From the NCBI GenBank assembly GCA_017434885.1, contig JAFSGE010000057.1, positions 30,417-94,416 of the forward strand: a stretch of 64,000 nucleotides of DNA, in the 5' to 3' direction. This DNA is from Lachnospiraceae bacterium (lineage in GTDB: Bacteria; Bacillota; Clostridia; Lachnospirales; Lachnospiraceae). The translations under genes were made by a program, and so were the position numbers. The notes beneath the pieces were generated by a model, which did not search any database, was not told the DNA's origin, and was given only the letters and a program-made list of their open reading frames with translations. Of the stretch, positions 45,522 to 55,383 are shown in pieces (within the stretch, counting starts at the first letter, position 1; each line of letters starts with the position of its first letter).

Positions 45522-46853
45522 CTAATACAACCAAATCAACTCATTATTCATTTCCATTAGCATCCACCATGGAGCAAATTCATCTTCTGCATCAGTATAT
45601 AGTGTCAAATAAATATTCCATCCTTCTGTGGTTTGAAGGTATGCCATGTTTTCATCACATTCCCAGGTCACTTCATATAGCTGCTCTCCATATTCAATCC
45701 AACCTACTTTATCACTGTTTAATTCCATACGCAAAGTAACAAAACTATCATCCGGCATTTCATACGGAAAATAAACCATTTCTCCCGATTCCGGATTTAC
45801 TGACGCATATCCTATCCACACAGAATCAGATAACATTTCCTCATCAAGTTCTACTTCTCTCATATTCTCCGGATTCAGTACCGGTATTTCCTCTCCCTCA
45901 TAATATTCCTCCGCGCTGTATTCCGGATACTGTGTAATTTCAGTCCAAGTACAATCAATGGCATAAATATCCGGCCAGAAGAACCAAGTGTTCGTTTCTC
46001 CTTCTCCAAAAGTACAATTATAAAAATGCAATTCAGAATCTGCTGAATTTCCATAATATCCACCACAGTAGGAACCGGTAAGAATGCAATCGCGGAACTC
46101 AAAGTTACCGACACCTTCAATCATAAACAGCGATCCATCGGAACAATCCCGAAGAGTACTATTGTACACATAAAGATCACCTGTCCCTTTTCCTGTTTCA
46201 ATCGCATAGACACCGCAACCATATAAATCCATTGCTGAAAGCGTAATATTTTTGCAGCCATAGAAATTCAAAACATTTCCGGAACAAGCACCGGTTTCCG
46301 TATGTCCCATTGTCAGAAATGACAGATTTAAATCGCAACAATTAAAAAATGTCAAAACGGCTGCATACCTTGGTTCCACCACAATCTCTGTCTGGGCAAG
46401 GCTTTCCGCATCTCCCATAATTGTTAAGTCATCAGCGTTTTTAATTACAACCTCTACACCATCATAACAGTACTCAAGCTTTACATAGGGATGCTCTGCA
46501 TTCCAGTCATAGCCCTTCCACGTCTGTACTTCTTCAAGGTATTCACTCATATTGTAATATCCGGGTTCCACAAAAATAGTTACCCCCGGTGCAATTGCAT
46601 CCAAAAACTCTTCTGTACTGCTGACATGAATTACCTCTTCTGTGTCAGAAGAATCCGGCACATCCCCATTTTCCGTCTTCTGACTTTCTTTTGACCTCTG
46701 TTCTTCCTCCACTGTTTCGGTTGCCGCCAAATCCGCTGTTTCCGCTATTTCTGCCACAGCATCCTTATTCTCTTTTTCACCGCATCCTGCTGAATACAAT
46801 GCAAAAATAATAAGCAATATTGTAATATACAAATACCTTTTTCTTCTCTTCAT
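45522..46853 (-). CDS. Lipoprotein with right-handed beta-helix
   Basis: 443 residues, ATG at 46853 with GGAGG upstream. Signal and lipobox YSAGCGEK, then a disordered Glu/Thr/Ser linker (about 28-75). Residues ~76-310 look like a pectate-lyase-type beta-helix: repeated short strands with Asn/Cys turns (CCDLNLSFLTMG, CKNITLSAMDLYGCG, FEFRDCILTGS, LHFYNCTFGEG). No lyase active site could be identified. The C-terminal ~110 residues are a separate beta domain. A surface-attached carbohydrate- or protein-binding role is inferred. Confidence 0.75.
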   Translation of the reverse strand: MKRRKRYLYITILLIIFALYSAGCGEKENKDAVAEIAETADLAATETVEEEQRSKESQKTENGDVPDSSDTEEVIHVSSTEEFLDAIAPGVTIFVEPGYYNMSEYLEEVQTWKGYDWNAEHPYVKLEYCYDGVEVVIKNADDLTIMGDAESLAQTEIVVEPRYAAVLTFFNCCDLNLSFLTMGHTETGACSGNVLNFYGCKNITLSAMDLYGCGVYAIETGKGTGDLYVYNSTLRDCSDGSLFMIEGVGNFEFRDCILTGSYCGGYYGNSADSELHFYNCTFGEGETNTWFFWPDIYAIDCTWTEITQYPEYSAEEYYEGEEIPVLNPENMREVELDEEMLSDSVWIGYASVNPESGEMVYFPYEMPDDSFVTLRMELNSDKVGWIEYGEQLYEVTWECDENMAYLQTTEGWNIYLTLYTDAEDEFAPWWMLMEMNNELIWLY

Positions 46854-46876
46854 GTCATCTGCCTCCCCAACATTTT

Positions 46877-48262
46877 TTATTTTCTGACCGGCATGCCATT
46901 CTCTCCAACCATATAAACGCCAAAATCCTGTTCCATGCTGTCAAAATTATCTAACCGTAAATAATTAGGATTGAGCGGTAATATAAAGATATCTGACGGT
47001 ATATATGCCGGAGCCGCATTCATCTCTCCGGCTCTGACAAGCTGACCATTGCTAACGTCGTACACTACCAGCATCATCTGTCTGTCCTCTGCATCATTTT
47101 CTTCACAAAACAGATAAAGATAATGCTTCCCCTCTGCTGTTTTTACATAATATGGATTGAATCCATACGCAAAAAGTTCTTCATAATGGTAATAGCCATC
47201 CGTATCGGTGTAAATACCAAGCTCCGAATAGAAACGTCCTTCTTCATCATATAATCCGGTAACATTCAATTCTTCCAAAGTACCATCTTCGTCCAAATCC
47301 GTAAAGAAAGAGGAATCCAACGGAAGTCTGACCATATATGCCTCCGGCACATTCATATACTTCTCCTCAAACAGCTCCGAATGCTCCGCAAAAGAAATAG
47401 TTGCCGCCTGTCCGCCGTTCCCCGGCTCGGTAATATCCCCATCACCAAAATAGAACGTTACGCCATTGTAATCCAACGTCCAACTGATGCCATCCTCCGG
47501 AGTGTTTTGGAAATAATCCTGAATGACAGCTTCTGAGTAACCCTCTCCGGCCCAAAGATGACTGTTCAATTCCTTTTCTACTAGGGACGGAATTGGGGTC
47601 ATATCTTTGATTACGTCAGTTATCAATAATTGCTGACCGGTTTGGGTATCATAGTTGCTTCCCCACATTCCCCTGAAATCTTCAATAAATCCATAATCTG
47701 CATATGAATCTGTCAATAGGCTTACCACCACACTATCTGCTCTTCTGACCTGCACATCCACTGTTGATACCTGCGTCTCAAAATACGAATCAACATCAAA
47801 CATCTCATCCGCAAAACTTAAAATGTTATCTGCCTCATCCTCCTGAGAACGTACTATCATACCTGCCGTTTCTGATAGCGTACGGTCCATTTCCTGATAG
47901 TTCTCTGTGTCTTCCCAAAAAGTAACACAATTATACTCACTTATCAGCAACAGTTTCTCATAGTCACCTATCCCTTCATATCTCGCATTACGCGTCTCTT
48001 GCAAAGACAATATCTGTGGTTTTTCTACCACCGGAGCTTGCTCTTCTGTTTGCTCATCTACGTCAGTCATCTCATGCTCTTGTGATTGTGCCGTCTCTTC
48101 CGGCTCTTTCTCCGTCATACTTGCTACATCATTTTCTGCCGCATCTGTTTCCTGTACATATTCCTCTTTTTCCGTTACTGCACTTTTATCACCACATGCC
48201 ATCAATAAGCTCATCATGCATATTAATAACATAACCGGCAATACTTTTTTCCTCTGCTTCAT
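46877..48262 (-). CDS. Lipoprotein with DUF3298/RsiV-like domain
   Basis: 461 residues from ATG at 48262 (AGGAGG upstream). Lipobox LMACGDK, a Glu/Gln/Thr-rich linker (about 30-85), then a beta-rich domain. ISFAEHSELFEEKY, near residue 295, and the DVQVRRADSVVVSLLTDSY stretch match RsiV-like (DUF3298) domains. LDEDGTLEELNVTG resembles a calcium-binding loop. It lies 23 bases upstream of the beta-helix lipoprotein; both share the Glu/Thr linker style and are probably an operon. Function unknown. Confidence 0.7.
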   Translation of the reverse strand: MKQRKKVLPVMLLICMMSLLMACGDKSAVTEKEEYVQETDAAENDVASMTEKEPEETAQSQEHEMTDVDEQTEEQAPVVEKPQILSLQETRNARYEGIGDYEKLLLISEYNCVTFWEDTENYQEMDRTLSETAGMIVRSQEDEADNILSFADEMFDVDSYFETQVSTVDVQVRRADSVVVSLLTDSYADYGFIEDFRGMWGSNYDTQTGQQLLITDVIKDMTPIPSLVEKELNSHLWAGEGYSEAVIQDYFQNTPEDGISWTLDYNGVTFYFGDGDITEPGNGGQAATISFAEHSELFEEKYMNVPEAYMVRLPLDSSFFTDLDEDGTLEELNVTGLYDEEGRFYSELGIYTDTDGYYHYEELFAYGFNPYYVKTAEGKHYLYLFCEENDAEDRQMMLVVYDVSNGQLVRAGEMNAAPAYIPSDIFILPLNPNYLRLDNFDSMEQDFGVYMVGENGMPVRK

Positions 48263-48299
48263 ACTGCTCCTCCTGTCAAAGAATTCCCAATCCAATTTA

Positions 48300-49367
48300 C
48301 TACAAACTTTTATCCAAATTTATCTTTTTCTGCTTCATATCCACTTTCGCTATGACGCCATATTGCAATGCACATCGTGGCACTGCATGTCCGAAATTCA
48401 CATTATAAACAATCGGAAGTTCCTCGTTATCTATTACTTTTATAAGAATATCTTTATATTCCTGATAATAGGCTTCATCTTGTGGTTTTCCTACTATCAC
48501 TCCATTTACCACATCAAATACACCTTTTTCTTTCAGTACCGCAATTTCCTTTTCAAACAATTCCGGCTTCGGTTTTTCTTCACAGGTTTCTATAAACAGG
48601 ATTTTGCCCGTCCACTCTTCTTCACCCGGAAACAATCCGTATTTTTCGCAAACTTCCTTTTCATCTTCATAGCGGGTATTTGTCAGCATATCATAAAAAC
48701 TTTCCAGACATCCTCCCAATAATGCACCTTGAAAAATTTCACTTCCCTGCAAAAGTTCGAACCCTCGCTCTTCTTTGTGCGCCACTCTGTCCGTTCCCAT
48801 TGCAGTTCTGGAAAAGTCTTCTCTTTCTTCATACCAAATTTCACTGGACACAATTTCACCGGATTCATTTCCATCCAAGTATCCCTCAAATGCCTTTTTA
48901 GAATATGGTAACATTTCATCTGCAATTTCTCCCAAATCACAAATAAAATTCGGTCCATAATAGGTAGACAAGCCTAGCTTATAAAACATTAAATGATTAA
49001 CCGTAGTATCTGAAAATCCTGTGAATAATTTCGGATGCGTCTCTACTGCTTTTATGAATTCATCATCTTCCATCAAATAAGGCAACAGTCTGTATGTATC
49101 GTCACCACCTATTGCACAGATAATTCCTGCAATTGAATCATCTAAAAAAGCATCTTTTAAGTCCTTTGCTCTTGCCTGCGGATGAGCCTTCAAATATTCA
49201 ATTCCCTTCAAAGCATTCGGCATAAACACCGGCTCCAAACCATACTCTTTTAATCTCTTTACACCGATTTCTATATTGTGACTGCAAAATTCTTCACCTA
49301 ACATTCCGCTTGATAAGCTAACGATTGCTACCTTGTCACCTTTTCTTAATTTTCTTGCATATTGCAT
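48300..49367 (-). CDS. S66 family LD-carboxypeptidase / MccF-like protein
   Basis: 355 residues from ATG at 49367 (AAGGA upstream; a longer frame lacks a ribosome site). Family S66 enzymes cut L,D-peptide bonds in cell-wall recycling, or microcin C (MccF). RKGDKVAIVSLSS, the nucleophile region AIGGDDTYRLLPYL, GFSDTT, ETCEEKPKPE (Glu) and NFGHAVPRCAL (His) are visible. At the nucleophile position the usual Ser of GG-x-x-S is Thr91. If that alignment holds, the protein may be inactive or altered. Confidence 0.8.
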   Translation of the reverse strand: MQYARKLRKGDKVAIVSLSSGMLGEEFCSHNIEIGVKRLKEYGLEPVFMPNALKGIEYLKAHPQARAKDLKDAFLDDSIAGIICAIGGDDTYRLLPYLMEDDEFIKAVETHPKLFTGFSDTTVNHLMFYKLGLSTYYGPNFICDLGEIADEMLPYSKKAFEGYLDGNESGEIVSSEIWYEEREDFSRTAMGTDRVAHKEERGFELLQGSEIFQGALLGGCLESFYDMLTNTRYEDEKEVCEKYGLFPGEEEWTGKILFIETCEEKPKPELFEKEIAVLKEKGVFDVVNGVIVGKPQDEAYYQEYKDILIKVIDNEELPIVYNVNFGHAVPRCALQYGVIAKVDMKQKKINLDKSL

Positions 49368-49397
49368 AGCTATAATCCTTCCGTTCATAAAACAGTA

Positions 49398-49994
49398 TTA
49401 CTTCTTATCCGCACGCTGTTTTCCCTTAAATTCCTTCTCTACATGGCAATGTTCCTGTTTGCCAACCAACTTATCACCTTCAAAGTCCAGTTCAATAATG
49501 TACGGCATCCAATCTATAATTCGAAGGAAATCATCACATCCAAAACTGTTGTCATAAAAATTTAATATGGTACTAAGGGCAGTCCCATGGGTTCCTATAA
49601 CAATATCTTTGTCTATATTATCTGATAAAATCTCGTTCAGTGCTTCCATATTACGTCCTTGAACTATGGTGATGGATTCTCCACCCTCTTCATGATAATC
49701 ATGGTCAGCCCAGCGTTTCCTAAACATTCCATGATTGTTTCCATCAGGACCTTTTTCGCGCTCTCTTAATCTCTCATCTGTTATAATTTCTTTTCCGAAA
49801 AAAGCTGCTGCATCTGCAATGGTATCCATACTACGCTTATATGGACTGCAATAAAACGCATCTATTTTCTTGTCCTTCAAAAATTCCGTAACAATTGCAG
49901 AATCTTTCTGTCCTTCTTCCGTCAAAGGCCTTGTTCTGTCTTCTTTCCAATCATGTTCCGGCTGTGCGTGACGCACGAAATACACTCTTGTCAT
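49398..49994 (-). CDS. Histidine phosphatase family protein
   Basis: 198 residues, ATG at 49994 with AGGAG upstream. The phospho-histidine motif VYFVRHAQPEHD starts the protein; CSPYKRSMDTI and IGTHGTALSTIL supply the second Arg and His. It is in the phosphoglycerate-mutase-like superfamily. The region after Arg (LREREKGPDGNNHGMFRKRWADHD) is specific to broad-specificity phosphatases. Substrate unknown. Confidence 0.9.
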   Translation of the reverse strand: MTRVYFVRHAQPEHDWKEDRTRPLTEEGQKDSAIVTEFLKDKKIDAFYCSPYKRSMDTIADAAAFFGKEIITDERLREREKGPDGNNHGMFRKRWADHDYHEEGGESITIVQGRNMEALNEILSDNIDKDIVIGTHGTALSTILNFYDNSFGCDDFLRIIDWMPYIIELDFEGDKLVGKQEHCHVEKEFKGKQRADKK

Positions 49995-50032
49995 ACGGTG
50001 TCTCCTATCTCTTTTCCGTTCTTCCGGTTAAA

Positions 50033-50773
50033 TTAAATTTCCACTCTAAATTTCCCTCTGCTCCACAACCACATCGGTGTATGCACATCTATGGGAACCA
50101 AATCCGTGCCTTTTAAAATTTCTTGCCACCTATTTGCTACAAGCTCCTGCACATTGTTTTGCCTTGCTTCTTCCGGTGAAATGATATCTAACCTCTCACT
50201 TGCCTGTATTACATGGGTATCCGGAGCTACCGTTATATTTTCTCTGTCAACAAACTTCACATCTGTATATTGCTCCATCACATACAGCCAGTAGTTACAG
50301 ATTTTGTTACCACCCAAATAAGGAAATTTCTTCTTATTTTTCGCAATGTATTCTTTTACATTCTGCACAGAATATGCATTGTCATGAAATAACTTACGAA
50401 TATCCCCGGAAAAATCATTTTCTATGGTTTCACATAGAGTCCTCCATATAATTGGCTGTTTGTTAGGTTGTAAAGCAACTTTATATTTTAACAATTTCTC
50501 TTTTAGTTGTTGCTCGTCCATATTAACTACCGCTTTTACATCAAACACATCTGCCGTATCGGAATCCTTATATGTTTTATTAGCACATTCCCACAATGTA
50601 TAAGAATTTCTTTGATAATTAAGTGCCATGGGTAATGTAAAATATAAATAGTTTTCTTTTGTCCCCTTGTCTAATGCCGGATTCTCATCTTCAGGCATTT
50701 TTTCGCCGCCAAGTCTTCCTGATTTATAGGACTCCAATAAGGCATATACTCTATTTATATCAAATGACTCCAT
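50033..50773 (-). CDS. HhH-GPD-like protein, possible DNA glycosylase
   Basis: 246 residues, ATG at 50773 with AGGAG 11 bases upstream. Mostly helical. FPYLGGNKICNYWLYVM (150-166) resembles a helix-hairpin-helix with a Lys (K156/157) where base-excision lyases carry one, and VAPDTHVIQASERL (182-195) resembles the GPD motif with the catalytic Asp (D185) and the usual THV. The N-terminal half has no recognisable domain. No Fe-S cluster. Which damage or base it acts on is unknown; assignment is by motif only. Confidence 0.5.
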   Translation of the reverse strand: MESFDINRVYALLESYKSGRLGGEKMPEDENPALDKGTKENYLYFTLPMALNYQRNSYTLWECANKTYKDSDTADVFDVKAVVNMDEQQLKEKLLKYKVALQPNKQPIIWRTLCETIENDFSGDIRKLFHDNAYSVQNVKEYIAKNKKKFPYLGGNKICNYWLYVMEQYTDVKFVDRENITVAPDTHVIQASERLDIISPEEARQNNVQELVANRWQEILKGTDLVPIDVHTPMWLWSRGKFRVEI

Positions 50774-50866
50774 CTTTACACTATCTCCTTGTTTCCGGTG
50801 TCAAACGCTTTACTTATCATTCATTCTAGCACACTAATCTTATATATTCCATGATATCATATACAA

Positions 50867-50890
50867 ATGCCGCAGATTTCTCTGCGGCAT
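50867..50890 (-). terminator. Hairpin after the XRE regulator
   Basis: Perfect 10-bp arms ATGCCGCAGA (50867-50876) and complement (50881-50890), tetraloop. Followed on the minus strand by UUUG, so a short U run. It lies 56 bases past the stop at 50947. Confidence 0.6.
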
Positions 50891-50946
50891 CCCTAAATAC
50901 ATATTCAAATAATCCCAACAACAAACCGGCAACATCTCGATTGCTC

Positions 50947-51564
50947 CTACTCCGACCAGTTCATTTCCTCATCAGAAATTCCCATTTTCCTACATTCGAT
51001 ACATACATAATCTTTTTCTGATTGATTGCCAATTTGGTATTTCAATATTTTATCTTTAAAAACAATGTACTTCACATTCCCGGTCTTAAAATCAACAAAC
51101 CAATTTCCACCATTATCCGGGTCAGTTCCCATCACTTTGGATATTTGCTCCGGAAAATCTTTTTTATCACTGGTAAAAAACAATACTGTCCAGTATTTTG
51201 GCTTTCCACCGGTATTCCACAATTCAATTTTATGTATATTCAGCAGGTCAATGATGGTATCATCTGTTATACTTTCTTTAATCAATACCCCCTCATACAC
51301 TTCTTGCTTCTTCCCTTGAATTGCATTATTTCCACAATTTTGCACTTCTTTAACTTCACTCAATGTCAATTCATCCTTCAAAAGTACATCCATAGAAACA
51401 TGAAATAATTCTCCCAATATTAATAGTTTTTCTGTTTCCGGCAATGCTATGTCTGCTTCCCATTTAGATATTGATTGTCTGCTTACATTGCATTTTGACG
51501 CAAGCTCTTCCTGCGTCATTCCGCTTGCTTTGCGTAATTCTATTATTTTTTCAGACAACTTCAT
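50947..51564 (-). CDS. XRE family helix-turn-helix regulator
   Basis: 205 residues from ATG at 51564 behind AGGAGG. The first ~60 residues are a standard XRE domain ([52 protein letters not shown]). The C-terminal part (about 85-200) is a beta-rich ligand-like domain with no clear family. It may be tied to the lac region upstream. No operator is evident. Confidence 0.88.
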   Translation of the reverse strand: MKLSEKIIELRKASGMTQEELASKCNVSRQSISKWEADIALPETEKLLILGELFHVSMDVLLKDELTLSEVKEVQNCGNNAIQGKKQEVYEGVLIKESITDDTIIDLLNIHKIELWNTGGKPKYWTVLFFTSDKKDFPEQISKVMGTDPDNGGNWFVDFKTGNVKYIVFKDKILKYQIGNQSEKDYVCIECRKMGISDEEMNWSE

Positions 51565-51655
51565 AAAAAAGAACCTCCTGCAATTATTGATTATATTGTA
51601 ACCAATCTTTATCAGGTTTACTATCAACTTTAAAGTTCTTTTTTGCAACCTACAG

Positions 51656-52453
51656 TTACCTTTTTATATCCTGATTTCTGTTTCGGAATTCCCTCGGCGT
51701 CATTTTGTATCGTTCCTTAAACACTCTGTTAAATGTTCTTTGACTTTCAAATCCGCAATCTAAGGCAATATTAGTGATGGATTCTTTCGAGTCCTGCAAT
51801 ATTGCCTGTGCATAACTTAACCGGATTCCATTGACATATTGCTTAAAATTACTGTGAAATGTTTTTGCAAACATCCTTGATAAAACATATTTGCTTACAC
51901 ATAAATCAAATGCCATTTTTTCCAGTGATATCTCTTCTCTAAAGTTCTTCGCGACATATTCAACCGCATTGTATATGATATCACCTGTCAAAGCCGAATC
52001 TCTGGTTATGATTTCCATGTCCTCAAACACATGCGCAAGGATTATTTGCACATAAGCCTTTGCCAATGTGCCATTATATTCTTTCTGCTTCACAAGCTGA
52101 TTGATAACATATTCAATATCAGGCGAAAGATTCTCTTTTGTAATTACCGGTATCTTAGGGCAGCAGTTTTGGAGTTCCTCATAATAAGAAGCAAATAATG
52201 TTGGCTTCGCAAACAAATAAATTGCTTTGTTTTCGTCGAAACCAAAGACCTGATAATGATGAATTGCATTAGGAAAAACAATCCCAAAGTCTCCCTTCTC
52301 CAAGTGAAATAACTCTTGCCCCACTCCTAATTCCACGCTTCCCTCTGTTACAAAAATCATTTCTATTGCCTCATGCAGATGTGGCGGAACATGAATAGAT
52401 TTCTTTTGTTCCAGTGCTATTTCTATATTTCTTTTTTCATATGTTAATATCAC
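51656..52453 (-). CDS. AraC family regulator with cupin domain
   Basis: 265 residues from GTG at 52453 (AGGAG eight bases upstream). N-terminal cupin ([51 protein letters not shown]) for sugar binding, then an AraC helix-turn-helix pair ([57 protein letters not shown]). It is immediately downstream of lacM, in the same direction, and probably regulates galactoside use. Confidence 0.9.
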   Translation of the reverse strand: MILTYEKRNIEIALEQKKSIHVPPHLHEAIEMIFVTEGSVELGVGQELFHLEKGDFGIVFPNAIHHYQVFGFDENKAIYLFAKPTLFASYYEELQNCCPKIPVITKENLSPDIEYVINQLVKQKEYNGTLAKAYVQIILAHVFEDMEIITRDSALTGDIIYNAVEYVAKNFREEISLEKMAFDLCVSKYVLSRMFAKTFHSNFKQYVNGIRLSYAQAILQDSKESITNIALDCGFESQRTFNRVFKERYKMTPREFRNRNQDIKR

Positions 52454-52497
52454 TTCAATCACTCCTGCAAAACTACTGCATACTCATCTGTTTTTTC

Positions 52498-53451
52498 CTA
52501 ACAAATCACAAACGAATATGTTATATCTTCTTCTGCGTTAATGTGATAATCCGCTTCCACATCACTTCCCCAGCTGTCAATTCCGCCTACACCTCTTACT
52601 GCTCCATACACACAAAGTACCGTTCTTCTCGCCGGTGGCAGTTCTTCATGGTGCATTGCATTTTCAATTTCGCTTGCTGTATAGGGAAGGCAGGAGAATG
52701 CAAACGCATCATCATTTTTTTCAATTCTTAAAACCTGAGCTGAATTGTCTTTCCGACTGTTGTTAAGACTTGTGTGTCTTGTTACTTCCAACCACTCTGT
52801 CTTCATTCTCATCCCACACTCCTGTGGTACAAGGTACGGTGTCAAGCTCAAATCATCTATTTCATAAACCCCTTTTTCCGCTCCTGCCATACGATCCGGA
52901 TATGTTTCACCGGAAAGCCCTTTATACAAATATTTATCTGCCGGTGTAGGCATAATAAATCTTAAGCCGAATACCGGAAGTTCAGGCAATCCCTTCGCCC
53001 CCTTATAGGAAACATTTACTGTAATTTTACCTTTGTTGTCCACACTATAAGCCACCTCTACCGTAGTCCTTGGTGTTGTAATCGTCTCATATATATATTT
53101 TACAACCACATTTTCAGCAAATACATCTCCACCATACTTATTGTTATCCGGTGCACAAGGCTTACCCTGTGACTCGCCATCTGTAATTACTTCCACCTCT
53201 TTGCAATCAATAAACATATCTGCTGCGAGCCAGCTTCCGCTTTTCATGTGAAACTTGCTTCCTCTGTCATTATCTGTCAATGCTCTCCAAAAGGTAGGCT
53301 TGGGCGGGCGATAAAGCCATTCATATCCGTTCTTTACAAGAGACTCCAGACCGCCCTGCGCATAAGAGAAAATGTAATCAAAGCCTTCTCCATGAACACC
53401 CAGTGTGAAATCTCCATATACTACTCTTAATAATTTAGATGTACAATCCAT
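52498..53451 (-). CDS. lacM: Beta-galactosidase small subunit (LacM-like)
   Basis: 317 residues, ATG at 53451 with AGGAGG upstream, overlapping lacL by 17 bases. It corresponds to the C-terminal beta-sandwich (domain 5) of LacZ: FDYIFSYAQGGLESLVKNGYEWLYRPPKPTFWRALTDNDRGSKFH, GLRFIMP, GLSGETYPDRM, MRMKTEWLEVT. In the split LacLM enzymes both subunits are needed. Co-translation with lacL is ensured by the overlap. Confidence 0.92.
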   Translation of the reverse strand: MDCTSKLLRVVYGDFTLGVHGEGFDYIFSYAQGGLESLVKNGYEWLYRPPKPTFWRALTDNDRGSKFHMKSGSWLAADMFIDCKEVEVITDGESQGKPCAPDNNKYGGDVFAENVVVKYIYETITTPRTTVEVAYSVDNKGKITVNVSYKGAKGLPELPVFGLRFIMPTPADKYLYKGLSGETYPDRMAGAEKGVYEIDDLSLTPYLVPQECGMRMKTEWLEVTRHTSLNNSRKDNSAQVLRIEKNDDAFAFSCLPYTASEIENAMHHEELPPARRTVLCVYGAVRGVGGIDSWGSDVEADYHINAEEDITYSFVIC

Positions 53452-55333
53452 AGTAATACCTCACCTCCTGAATTGCCGGTTTTTCTTTTCTGTCTGCAAA
53501 TACAATTCCGTTTCCTGAAAACTCGTAATCCGACGGCCTATCATCAAAGTCTCCACCGTATCTTAATACTTCCTTACCCGTCACTTCATCCTTTACCAAA
53601 ATTGCCTGGTCTATGAAATCCCAGATAAATCCTCCCTGATACATATCATACTTATCAATTAACTTCATATAAGAGCCAAGACCGCCCATTGAATTTCCCA
53701 TATCATGCATGAATTCACATAAGATATATGGTTTCTTTGCACTGTTAGTCAGATAATCTTCCACCTCTGCAGGCTTTGCATACATACGGCTTTCTAAGTC
53801 TGAAATAGTATCCTCATAAGCTCTGTTATAATAAGAACTTTCGTAGTGAACTAACCTTCCATCATTTTTATCTTTGAAGTATTTGTTCATAGCTTCGATA
53901 TCATCGCCTGCATAAGACTCATTTCCCAAAGACCAGAATAATATAGAAGTATGGTTCTTAAATGTCTCAAAGTTATTTCTTGCCCTGTCAACAACCGCTT
54001 CTCTCCACTGCGGAATAGAACCGGGCACATTACAGGACGTCTCGATAGCTCCAAGTTTTTGGAAAGAGCCATGACTTTCCAGGTTTGTTTCTGACATCAG
54101 ATAAATTCCTTCTTCGTCACACATATAATACCAAGGAATCTGATCCGGATAGTGACATGTTCTCACCGCGTTAATATTGTTCTTCTTAATGCACTTCATG
54201 TCCGAAAGCATTTCTGCCATTCCGATAACCCGCCCGGTTTTTGCGCTCCATTCATGCCTGTTTACGCCTGTCAAAATCAGTCTCTTACCATTTAAGTACA
54301 TTACTTTATCAATAATCTCAAGTCTTCTAAATCCAACCTTGTAAGGAACCACCTCGACAAGCTGCCTGTTTTCATACAACTCGATGTAAGTATCATAGAG
54401 ATACGGATTGTGATTATCCCAGGGAATTACCTTTTCCACATCTGCCGTAATCGTACCTTCCACAATACCGGCTATGTTTGTAAGCGTAATATTCTCACAC
54501 AAAAGCTTATTTCCAAGCTTATCCGCAAGTACAAACTTTGCACACTTTGCACATTCCCTTGCAGAAGAAATTTTCACATCTACAATCATTTGACCGCTGG
54601 CATTGTCCTCATTCAAAATCGGTCGAATCCACATATCCTGCACATGAATATCAGGAATTGCCTTTAACGTTACATTTCTAAAAATTCCAAAGAATCGAAA
54701 GAAATCCTGATCCTCCAAGAATGCGGCAGTGCTCATCTTATGTACCTGTACCGCAAGCACATTATTCTTTTCTTTGATGTAAGGAGTCAGGTCAAACTCT
54801 GCCGGAGTAAAGCTGTCTTCCGCATATCCGATAAACGCTCCGTTTAACCAAACATACATTGCCTCTTCCACACCTTCAAAATATATGCTGATTCTTTTGC
54901 CTACCAGTTCTCTTTCAAGGTCAAATATTTTCACATAGGAACCTACCGGATTATACTCTGCCTCACTGAACATTCCTGCGCCATCTCCGGCCCCTTCTAT
55001 GCTATACGCTCCTCTAAGATACTTCTTTCCCTCCCATGGGTACATAGTATTGATGTATCGTATCCGGTCATAACCGGCCATCTCAATATGTCCAGGAACC
55101 ATAATTTTATCAAAGCCGGTTCTATCATAATCTGCCTGATAAAACTCTTCCGGTCTTTCCATAGCATTTATGCTGAAATGAAAATCCCACTGACCGTTTA
55201 ATGATTGTAAAAGTTTATTTTTTCCGCTCTCCAACGCTTCATAATCCGTAAAATAATTATGGTCACTATGTGCATCCATCTGATTAACACGAAATACTTC
55301 CGGATTATCCAACCATTTCATATTTGCCTGCAT
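53435..55333 (-). CDS. lacL: Beta-galactosidase large subunit (LacL-like, GH2)
   Basis: 632 residues, ATG at 55333 with GGAAAGAG upstream. GH2 layout: sugar-binding domain from the N-terminus, Ig-like domain, then a TIM barrel from ~345. Catalytic acid/base Glu472 lies in WSLGNESYAGDD, nucleophile Glu540 in ILCEFMHDMGNSMGG, and NRHEW and RTCHYP are as in LacZ. Active with LacM. The GPH transporter lies upstream, so transport and hydrolysis of a galactoside are coupled in one operon. Confidence 0.95.
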   Translation of the reverse strand: MQANMKWLDNPEVFRVNQMDAHSDHNYFTDYEALESGKNKLLQSLNGQWDFHFSINAMERPEEFYQADYDRTGFDKIMVPGHIEMAGYDRIRYINTMYPWEGKKYLRGAYSIEGAGDGAGMFSEAEYNPVGSYVKIFDLERELVGKRISIYFEGVEEAMYVWLNGAFIGYAEDSFTPAEFDLTPYIKEKNNVLAVQVHKMSTAAFLEDQDFFRFFGIFRNVTLKAIPDIHVQDMWIRPILNEDNASGQMIVDVKISSARECAKCAKFVLADKLGNKLLCENITLTNIAGIVEGTITADVEKVIPWDNHNPYLYDTYIELYENRQLVEVVPYKVGFRRLEIIDKVMYLNGKRLILTGVNRHEWSAKTGRVIGMAEMLSDMKCIKKNNINAVRTCHYPDQIPWYYMCDEEGIYLMSETNLESHGSFQKLGAIETSCNVPGSIPQWREAVVDRARNNFETFKNHTSILFWSLGNESYAGDDIEAMNKYFKDKNDGRLVHYESSYYNRAYEDTISDLESRMYAKPAEVEDYLTNSAKKPYILCEFMHDMGNSMGGLGSYMKLIDKYDMYQGGFIWDFIDQAILVKDEVTGKEVLRYGGDFDDRPSDYEFSGNGIVFADRKEKPAIQEVRYYYGLYI

Positions 55334-55383
55334 ATACTCTTTCCTTTCTGCAATACCCCTAAATTTTATGCTCTGTCATTATA

